A DNA stretch of 19,599 nucleotides. Source: Hyphochytrium catenoides (taxonomy: Eukaryota; Sar; Hyphochytriomycetes; Hyphochytriales; Hyphochytriaceae). Under the pieces are notes generated by a model that saw only the letters and a list, made by a program, of their open reading frames with translations, was not told where the DNA came from and ran no database searches. The stretch is taken from contig FLMG01004391.1 in the NCBI GenBank assembly GCA_900088475.1, positions 1-19,599 on the forward strand. Direction: 5' to 3'. The translations under genes and the position numbers were made by a program. The number at the start of each line of letters is the position of its first letter. The stretch's first letter is position 1. Of the stretch, positions 1-7,707 are shown piece after piece.

Positions 1-12
1 CGCTCTCTCTCG

Positions 13-49
<37 letters not shown>

Positions 50-50
50 C
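1..50. repeat. CT microsatellite
   Basis: A nearly pure CT dinucleotide tract with one CG interruption and one TTT run. The following 55 bases stay pyrimidine-rich. Similar CT/GA tracts recur through the right third of the window, so this is a genome-wide habit rather than a local signal. Confidence 0.9.
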
Positions 51-157
51 TTTCACCGTCCCCACTTCCCTTTCTCTCCCCTCTGTCTCTCTGTTCTTCT
101 CTGTCAATAATCTCCTACAGTCCCCAGAAACCATCCGCTTTGATGTCTTGTAACGCC

Positions 158-220
158 CGAGACCACCCACCCTCCTTAGCGGTTGTTAAACTGTAAGGCG
201 GTGGGTGGGTGGTGGTCTCG
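158..220. repeat. Imperfect inverted repeat (GC-rich hairpin) upstream of gene 1
   Basis: The left arm, about 158-179, begins CGAGACCACCCACCC and ends CCTTA. The right arm, about 194-220, is its reverse complement with a few extra bases (GGTGGGTGGGTGGTGGTCTCG). The spacer of about 14 nt is AT-richer. A stem of about 20 base pairs with small bulges can form. It could be a regulatory cruciform, a structured RNA or a remnant of a small foldback element. No target-site duplication was identified. Confidence 0.6.
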
Positions 221-661
221 ATCCTCTTCGTTCTTATGGCTTCACAACCGTTGTTAGTGAGCAGGTTGTAAGTCAATCGCACTGCTTATTAGATCTTTGC
301 TCTCCCTCTCTCTTTCCTCTCTCGCTCCTCTCTTCCTCTGTCTGCCGCATCCACTTAGTCATTCTCCTTCTCTCTTCATACCTCGCTGATCTTCCTTTCA
401 GTAGTGCCCTGGCATTGGCCGCCACCTCCTTGACTTGTACCCTTACTACTGTCTGCCGGCGGCGCTGAACTCACATTCCGTGTCCTTGCGGCAAGCGCCA
501 ACCGCGGACAGATAGAGAGAAGCAGCCGGGCGGATCGGAACAGGGGAGGAGACACCGATGATGGAAGGGAAGTGGGAATGTAGTGGCAATATTTAAGGGG
601 CAAACAACATCGTCGCCGATCCTGGCCAGAGATTAAAAAAAGAGTCGGCCACCGAGACAGA
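221..661 (+). promoter_or_regulatory. 5' flank / leader of the F-BAR/SMP gene
   Basis: No convincing coding region was found in this stretch. A TATA-like string TATTTAA lies at 590-596, about 66 nt before the chosen ATG at 662. If transcription instead starts further upstream, the leader would contain two short upstream ORFs: one at 558-596 (ATG ATG ... TAA) and a minimal ATG-TAG at 578-583. The two readings exclude each other, because the TATA-like string overlaps the end of the first uORF. The open frames here are pyrimidine-rich and look non-coding. Confidence 0.3.
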
Positions 662-3600
662 ATGACCGTCTGTAGGGAGCCGCTGCTTCCCTTCTGGCTT
701 CTTTTCTTCTCTGGTTTCTTTGTGGGCGTAGTATTGACCACCATCCTAGCCTTCAAACTCCAACATGCCCTCTCTCGTACTCAGGACATCGTTACCCACA
801 GCGAACTGCAGGAGAGAGAGGACAAGAAGAAAGAGTCAGACATTGGAGGCAAAAGTGATGAAGTAAGTGGCAGTGAAGAGAATGGAAAGAGAGAGAGTGA
901 CAAAGACCAAGGGACGACTAAGGTGCGGACTTATGAGGAGGTTACCCTTGATTACCTGAACCACTGTCGCAACGTGAAGAACAGCAGGGCACTCTGCAAG
1001 TTGCTACGATCTTTCCTGCAGGAGGTGCGCAACCTAAGTCCTCTTCTCTCTCTCATATCGGCGTCTTCCTTCGTCTCTGTTTAATTGATACTTTTATCCT
1101 GTCACTGCTCTTTCCCTTCCCATCATTCGTCTTTCTTCTACCTTGTTACCATCCCTCCTTCTTGTTTATCGGGTATCATCTTGAACTGACTGCCGCACGG
1201 TGTGTCTCGTAGGTGGAGAATGTACAGAAGAACTATGCAAAAGCGATTTTTAAGCTCACGGGGAGCCTGTCCGCAAATGTTCGGGAGAAAGAGACAGAGC
1301 CTCTACTGCAACAGTGCTGGGACGTCATCGTAAGCGGCCTCGAAAGGGTGGGAAGAGCACATCAGGATGTTGGAGAGAGTTGCGCTGGTTCTGGTCTCTC
1401 TCTCTTGCAGAGAATGGAGACAGAGCTGGCGGCAGTAGAAAGCCAGCAAACTCTAAGAGGAGCTCTCACAGTCAAAGAGTACGAGGCAGCTAAGGGCGCC
1501 TGCGCCAATGCGGAGAAGGACTTTGCTAGGCAAGATGCAAAGGCTAAGGCATTCTTTGCTGAGGTCAGGAGGCGGGGGCTGATACTCTCTCCATGTTTTC
1601 TCCTATACTTCCTCGACCATTTTTTCAAGATCTTCCCTCTACTATCTCTCTACCTGGCGGCTCCTCCTTCTCTCGCGTTGTTGTCTTTTGACCTTTTGTC
1701 CTCAATCTCAGTCCTCTTCCTCGCTTTATCTCATATAGAGTGTTCCCTATTCTCCTGCGTAACCTCTTCTCCTTTCACTCGCTTTGTTAGATTACCTATC
1801 AACTACCTTATAATTCTCCAACAATCCCTGGCTTCCTGCCTACTTTTTCAAACCTTTTCCTTTGACCACTGCTTCGTACTTAGTCCCTCAATCTCTTCGT
1901 TCCATTATACCCTATCTCAAAAGGCGCAGAAGACAGCTCAGGAAGGCGACGAAACCAGAAAAGTGGCCAATAAGCAGCTGTTCGTACGTCTCCAGCAGGC
2001 CCAGGAGACCCTTGATCGTGCTATGAGCCAGCTCTCTTCAGCAGAAGCCTCGTTCTTCTCTCAGATGCCAGATGTGCTGGAGGAATTTGCTGCTGGAGAG
2101 AGCAAAAGGACGGCTGGCACCATACAGATGGTCAATTTACTGGTAGAGCAGTTCGAGGCCGGAGAACAGCACTGTCGGGTCACACTACGAGCTATGATGG
2201 TGAGACCATTTGATATGTTCACTGTCCCATCCTGTGCAGTCGTACTCACTCTGGTGGTTTATAAGGCTTTGTCTGCCTCTATTCTTTTGCTTCTGATCCG
2301 TCACTTACCTATTGTGCCTACTGGCTTCGGCTTCACTACTCTATCCGCAACCTGCGATGCCCGAGCAGATCCGGTTCCTTCTCCCTTAGCTGAATCTACT
2401 AGCCTTGGAGCACACATGGTGTCATTATAGCTAAACCTACTATTCTATGCCCCCATCTAGTCTGACCTTGAAGCTCTTAGCGGCCGCATGGCATACTCTT
2501 CTTCAGCCGATTCCACGAGATCTAAACCAGACAGCGGGACAGGGAAGAGCGTGGAGAATGATGGCAGAGAATCGTGTCGTTGGTTCGAGGTCTTCCTTCA
2601 ACGCTTCTGGCGCGATTGTGCCCGCAGCGAAGTGTTTAATGAAAGCTGTCGACAGAAGATTGCCGCCGCCTTGAACAAGGGGACTCTGCCTGGCTACCTG
2701 GACCCAATAAGAGTTGTCGACTTCAGGTTTGGTCACAAAACACCATCTGTCTCCTACGCCCGGCTCCTTCCTCCTTCATCAAGGCTGGAGGACCTAGCCT
2801 ATGACGACTCTGGAAAAGGAAAGAAAGCGACTGAGAGGGGAAACGAGACCATCACCAGTCCTACGGAGGATGATCACGACGTAGAATCTACAATCGAACT
2901 CCATGAGTGTCCTGTATCCTTCACTGTAGCCACCAACGTCTGGCTCAACTGGCCGAAAGAGCGCTTTACCTCAATGCCTATTTCAGTGAAGATTACTCTG
3001 GTGCACATGTCCGCACGTCTACGGGTAGGAGTACGGTACCAGCACACATTTGTAAGCTTTATGTCTGAGCCTTACTGCCGGTTTGCTGTAGACTCGGAGG
3101 TAAGTAATCACCTGAAAGATAGCCAATAGCTATGGGAGAATACTGTTGATAAGGCAAAAGGCAAACCCCCACTTGACCTAACTGTAGAGAAAGTACGACA
3201 ATGAGAACTTGTACCGGTCGCTAGTCTTCCAACTGACTCGCATGCTTGTTCAACCTTTCGCATCTGCAGTTGGGCTCCACAAAAATGTTTCAAAATCTGC
3301 CCCAAGTCTCAAGTTTTCTTGTCAGTAAGTTGACGGCAGCTTTGCGAGCCAACTATTTATACCCTCGGTGCATGCGCTTCCCTCTTCCTTGGCATAGTCT
3401 TACGAAAGATGAAGAGACGTCAGAGGCATCTCGACGACGGTCCTCTGGTCGCCCAGCCGACGACGATTCCACATTCATGCCTACAGAACTTGGATCTTCC
3501 AGGTTGTCGATGGCCAGCACAGGTAGCTCGGAAGAGGCCTCCCCAATGGATGTTAACATCAGAAAGGCGGAACCAGAGACCCAGCCAGCAGCCAGCTCAG

Positions 3601-5495
3601 CGAGAGCAGAGCTAGGCATTGCGGACTCCAGTAACTCCTCATTTCTATCTGAAGGACTGAAGGAAGGGCAAAAGTTGCATGAGCAAAATAGTGCCCAGAC
3701 CTCACCTCATATGGGGAGCTTATACCCCGATTATCACGAAAGTGCTAAGGCTGCGGAAAAAACTTCAGAGGATAAAGAAGGACAAGGCCAACCGGAGAGA
3801 TGGACTCTTGGTATGGCTGCAGCCAAGCGACACATTGCTGGCTTAGCGCGAGAGAAACTCGCACAGTTTGACTCCAAGATCGAAACATTTACCCGAGAAC
3901 GTAAAGGCACTTCCGATCGGAGCAGTGAGGACTCAAACTCTGGCTTACTATCCCAGCTCGACTCGGTTCGGAGTCTGTTAGGTGAGTGGTAAACAGGACA
4001 GTACAAGGTACTAGCCACCGCTGTTCAATAGAGCAAGAATTTGCAGCGAGAAAGGCGGTCAGCGAGGTGAATGGCAAGTAAGGTCCTATAGGTAGAGACA
4101 GAGTAGACGATACTCAACCGCAGACGGCTGACTAGCTAATATGTTGCTCAGGGAACTCTGGCCACCGAAGCGCTGACTCCAAAGAGGTTCAATCAGAAAA
4201 TTACGGAAGTCTGTCTCCCTCTACGTTCCAATCGGGCCCGTTCTTATCGGTCGTTGCTGATGACCAATTGGAGGAGTATCTGAAGGTTAGAGTCAACGAA
4301 GAACTTCTTACCAGGAGAAAGTGGGCAAGGATTCGAAGCGGCCAGCTCATGCTGGCAGATGACAACAGCGAACGAGGAGCAGAGAAAGGAGTACAAGAGA
4401 CAGTGGCAGTTCCTCTGTTGGGCTGTACCTGTAAAGAGGCCACAGCGTGGTATGAGAAGCAGTTCTCGTTTACTCTTCTATTCCGATCTCGTTCTGGGGA
4501 TCCTTTAGCGCCAAGACTGGCCAACACAGTGATAAAAAAGCTCACGCTCACCACCAGCAGTGCCGAGAGGAGAGCACTGTGGTTAGAGACCATAGGAAAA
4601 CTCTCCATAGCTCCTCCCTGCAACGCCCCTACAGTTCCTACATCCGCAATTCCCGCATCAGCTCCTTCTGAGACATGCACATCTTTGGGTCAAGATCCCG
4701 ACGAAGAAGGAACTGCGAAGACAAGCCCTTCGATCTCGTCAAAGTTCGAGGAGGCTATGGCTGCCACAGTGCCTGAGGCTGAACTTCCCTCCTCATCCAA
4801 TTCTCTCCCATCAACGTCAATTACGCTTCCTCTGGGTGTAGGGTTAACCCCAACGTCTGTTTCATCTTACCCTCTTTCTCCTCCAGATTTCTCTCCCCTT
4901 CCTAGTACCTCTGAGGCACCAAGCCCGCGAGCTCCGGTGGATATTCTTTGCAGTTCCGGCCAAGAGTTGGCGCTCACGCCTGTTAATTTATTCTCTATGT
5001 TCTTGGACAAAACGTTGGGAAGTACCGGTGCACTAACCGCCACAGATTCGCAGGTAAAGCTCATCTGAACGCTTTGTATATATGCGTGAAACGTCTAGGA
5101 ATGCCTGACTGTGGTTATCTGTCTTTCTACAGCCAACGGATTCCGAAGGACACACTATCTCTTCGTCTGCACCGACTCGCAGGTCTCTGACACAATCCCT
5201 AAGTAGCTTCATGTCATCATCACCAATAGCTCCCCGTCCTCCCGCTGAAGCGCTCAAGGATAGATTGGAAGACGACCAGATTAAAGCTCCAGAGAGCGAT
5301 GATAGGGATTCTTCCAAGGACTGTGCAGCGGTAGTCTCCCCTGCCACGGTACTTTTAGGCAACTCTGCATCCTTTGGCAAGGACGGAGGTGTAGAGAAAT
5401 GCAAGACCTCACCGCCAGGTCAAGACGGCAAGACTTGTGATGGAGCCGCGGCAGATTCGCACAAGGAGATCGTAACATCCGTCGAACCATGTTAG
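662..5495 (+). CDS. Membrane-anchored F-BAR-SMP-PH protein, probable ER contact-site lipid-transfer protein (7 exons)
   Basis: Exons: 662-1024, 1213-1563, 1924-2199, 2461-3099, 3270-3981, 4152-5053, 5133-5495, giving about 1201 aa. The joins at 3981/4152 are phase 1, all others phase 0. Residues 8-32 are a strongly hydrophobic segment with few residues before it, as in a signal anchor. Residues about 91-330 read as F-BAR (YAKAIFKL near the start, a QMPDVLEEF stretch near the end). Residues about 371-580 read as SMP, the tubular lipid-binding fold of TEX2/Nvj2/E-Syt. Residues about 819-934 read as PH, with the typical final tryptophan helix. The rest is Ser/Thr/Pro-rich and probably disordered. 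By analogy with SMP proteins I infer ER anchoring and lipid transfer at membrane contacts. TEX2 and Nvj2 carry PH before SMP and no F-BAR, so this order is different. The ATG at 662 is chosen because it precedes the anchor directly. The third exon could instead start at 1930. Confidence 0.85.
683..757 (+). other. N-terminal transmembrane anchor segment
   Basis: Residues 8-32 of the F-BAR/SMP protein run LLPFWLLFFSGFFVGVVLTT and on, with no charged residue until a lysine at 32. The charged, Glu/Lys-rich segment after it is predicted cytosolic. An anchor this close to the N-terminus matches the ER-anchored layout of TEX2, Nvj2 and extended synaptotagmins. Confidence 0.8.
932..2199 (+). other. 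F-BAR-like domain (split over exons 1-3)
   Basis: The coding parts are 932-1024, 1213-1563 and 1924-2199, residues about 91-330. The signature is an early helix with LCKLLRSFLQEVENVQKNYA running into KAIFKL, matching the FCH pattern E..YAK.L..L of FES/CIP4 proteins. Next come a VKEYEAAKGACANAEKDF helix, then a Gln/Glu-rich helix. The block FSQMPDVLEEFAAGES near the end matches the C-terminal F-BAR helix pattern around MP.ll..f...E. F-BAR dimers bind and bend anionic membranes. The assignment is by pattern only and rests on joining the exons. Confidence 0.6.
2581..3380 (+). other. SMP lipid-binding domain (exons 4-5)
   Basis: The coding parts are 2581-3099 and 3270-3380. The order of elements matches SMP domains: a tryptophan-led start WFEVFLQRFW, a helix ending KIAAALN, the PGYLDPIRVVDFRFGHKTP block typical of the fold, an acidic insertion, beta strands (IELHECPVSFTVATNVWLNW), VSFMSEPYCRFAV, and a final helix with FLVSKLTAALRA. 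SMP domains form hydrophobic tubes that carry glycerolipids between apposed membranes. Confidence 0.75.
4265..4612 (+). other. PH-like domain (exon 6)
   Basis: Residues about 819-934 show LEEYLKVRVNEELL, KWARIRSGQLMLADD, VPLLGCT, FSFTLLFRS, KKLTLTTSSAERRALWLETI. This is the strand pattern of a pleckstrin-homology fold closed by a helix with the conserved tryptophan. PH domains often bind phosphoinositides; basic residues TRRKWAR sit in an early strand region. The domain lies after SMP, the opposite of TEX2/Nvj2. Confidence 0.65.
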
Positions 5496-5918
5496 CAATC
5501 CACCAGTCGACAAACAGCGCAAAATTAAAGGCTCTGAAGCTCTGAAGATTTATAAAGCCGGCAATGTTGTTCCCCATAGCAATCTGTCAAGGACGTTCCC
5601 GCCCGATATACATGTTCTAATAAACTATAAGGCAAGTCTTACTTACCCAGGGCCAGCTGTCCTTCAGAAAAAGCCGATTTCCTGGACAGAGACTGCAGAA
5701 TCTTCAAAATATTGCCTCAGGAATGTCAGAATTGAGAACGTCCATGCGCTTCTATTCTCGATCGCCGCCGAATTTCGCCTTCAAGACTTTTCGTAATTAG
5801 GAGCGAAGAAGACCGAGAAACGATTCTTCCCCTGTTTGCCCTTCTGGTGATTCGCACGATGACCCTAGTAGACGTGGACCAGTTAATCTTGGGTTCTTTA
5901 TCACATCGTATTGACCCT
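5496..5918. other. Intergenic region: 3' end of gene 1 and upstream flank of RAD50
   Basis: No gene was found here. An AATAAA poly(A)-signal-like hexamer lies at 5619-5624, about 124 nt after the TAG stop of the F-BAR/SMP gene. The remaining bases show no clear coding bias, no tRNA and no long repeat. Confidence 0.5.
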
Positions 5919-5940
5919 TATAAAAAGGGATAAATTATCC
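5919..5940 (+). promoter_or_regulatory. TATA-like box followed by a 13-nt palindrome
   Basis: TATAAAAAG at 5919-5927 is a good TATA-box match. It abuts the palindrome GGATAAATTATCC at 5928-5940, whose 6-bp arms flank a single A. The RAD50 ATG is about 446 nt downstream, so if this is the core promoter the leader is long or contains an intron. Confidence 0.35.
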
Positions 5941-5983
5941 TTAGGATTGGGTACGCTCTGGATTCTCATCACGAGAAATTGGG

Positions 5984-6016
5984 TTTGGCGCGGGGATTTG
6001 GCGGGCTTTTCGGCGC
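5984..6016 (+). promoter_or_regulatory. Cluster of three E2F/DP-like sites upstream of RAD50
   Basis: TTTGGCGC at 5984-5991 and TTTGGCGG at 5997-6004 fit the E2F consensus TTTSSCGC, the second with a G in place of the last C. TTTTCGGCGC at 6007-6016 is a third related site. Three sites within 33 nt, about 370 nt before a DNA-repair gene, suggest G1/S cell-cycle control, as known for replication and repair genes in animals and plants. The rest of 6017-6385 shows nothing else that I recognise. Confidence 0.45.
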
Positions 6017-6385
6017 ACGCAAAAGGGACACCGTGAAGTTAAAAAGGAGGGTTTTAGAAAGTGGTAAACGCTGAGAGCAAGAGTCTCCGTAAATCATTTA
6101 CAAAGAGCTTGCGCTTCTGAAGATTTTCGTGTTCCGTTTTGTTGGTGTGTCTGGGATAAACTTCTTCGAGCTTGTTCATAGTTTTAATATGAAGGGATGA
6201 AAGAGAAGTACATCCTCAGTCCGAAGCAGCTTTATTGAAGGTTTGGGAATTCCGCTGGCGTTCGGTTGGGGCTCTAGATCCATCTCCTAGTGCAAATTAT
6301 AAGAGTTTGACGCTGTTCTTATCGGAAACTGGCGAAGATATTAGGGCAAGTGAACACCTAGCCCGTCATTGCCACTCCTGTCACG

Positions 6386-7707
6386 ATGTCTTGCGTGGAA
6401 AAGCTGGCAATTAGCGGTATTAGGAGCTTCAGCCCCAATGAAGAACAGGTATCATTCCGCCATGATCTACTCCTCTTAATTATCTAAGCCCGGCGCTTGT
6501 GTAGTCTATCATCTTCTTCAAACCACTGACGGTCATTGTGGGATCAAATGGCTGTGGCAAGACGGTAAGGATTGTAATCTGCTGTTGATCAGCTGGGACT
6601 CATAGAATGTGGGTCAAATGGTAGACTATCATCGAGTGCTTGAAGTACTCTTTCACGGGCTCTTTGCCGCCAAACTCTAGAAATGGCCAGTCTTTTGTGC
6701 ACGACCCTAAGGTAAGAAGTAGCGGGAGATGGACTGGGGCCCCCGCTGTCTAGAGCTTTGCTTATCACTCCACTACATCTCCATGCGTGTCGCGAAGATC
6801 TCAAACACCACTGAGGTGAAGGCGGTGATCAAAGTCAAGTTTCGCAATGTCAGTGGTGCACCCATGGTAGCTCAGAGAGTGCTCAAGGTAAGCACATGAG
6901 TGGTATCGGGATAGTTCAAACGGCAATTGGTTATGGCATCAGATATGCCTAGATGAAAAGAAGGCATGTGGATCGCTGAGCGTGGGAATCAGCAACGGTT
7001 CTGTAGGGGCCACGGGTTGACAGAGCGAAAGTCGAAGCAACCAAAGATCCAGTGACGGCAAATCCAAATGCCATCATATCCAAATGCCATCATATTCTGG
7101 AGAATGACTAGGAGCTATCTGTGCCATTGGTTGACCGGATTGTCTGCGCAGGTGACTCAGCTGAGGGCTAGTCTACGTTTCACAGCACTTGACGGCGTCA
7201 TTAAGACTATCAATCAGCGAGGAGAAACCGTTTCCATGGCACACAAGTGCTCAGAACTGGACGTTCATATCCCAGGTCAGAAGGGCTTTATGCTGGCCTG
7301 AGAAATTGTGATATCCTCAACTAAGTATGATTTACACTTGTGACTTCATCTACAGACCAGCTTGGTGTAACTCGCGCTATTTTGGAAAACGTAATCTTCT
7401 GCCATCAGGTTAGATCTCGAGCTCAGGGGCTTTGCTCTTGTCGGGGCTTGACAAGTCTTGCCTTTCTTTCTTACCTTTCCATCCACTGGGCGCATCGCCC
7501 TGGTTGTCCGGACCATTGGCCTTTTTGCTCCTGCAGGAGGACTCGAATTGGCCCCTCCAGGATGGTGCAGTTCTCAAGAAAAAATTCGATGACATATTTG
7601 AGTCCTCGCGATACACGAAGGCCCTGGATACCATCCGAAAGACACGAATTGAGCACGTGAGCAAAGCCAAAGATTACAAGAGGGATCTTGACGTCTTACG
7701 AGTGAAG
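6386..7707 (+). other. RAD50: RAD50 N-terminal ABC ATPase lobe
   Basis: Exons 1-7 code for residues 1-216. Walker A spans residues 34-41 at the end of exon 2 and is cut from the following TIIECLKY helix by a 60-nt intron. The Q-loop glutamine (Q159) is the last codon of exon 6, followed by EDSNWPL in exon 7. The cluster of very short exons (53-124 nt) here contrasts with the long coiled-coil exons after it. Confidence 0.93.

Noticed and set aside
1-60. Telomere-like repeat at the window ends
   Set aside because: The tracts are CT dinucleotides, not TTAGGG-type units, and the same tracts occur inside introns.
376-756. Minus-strand open frame of 126 aa near the start of gene 1
   Set aside because: It overlaps the anchor-coding exon in antisense, shows no recognisable domain and has no supporting context.
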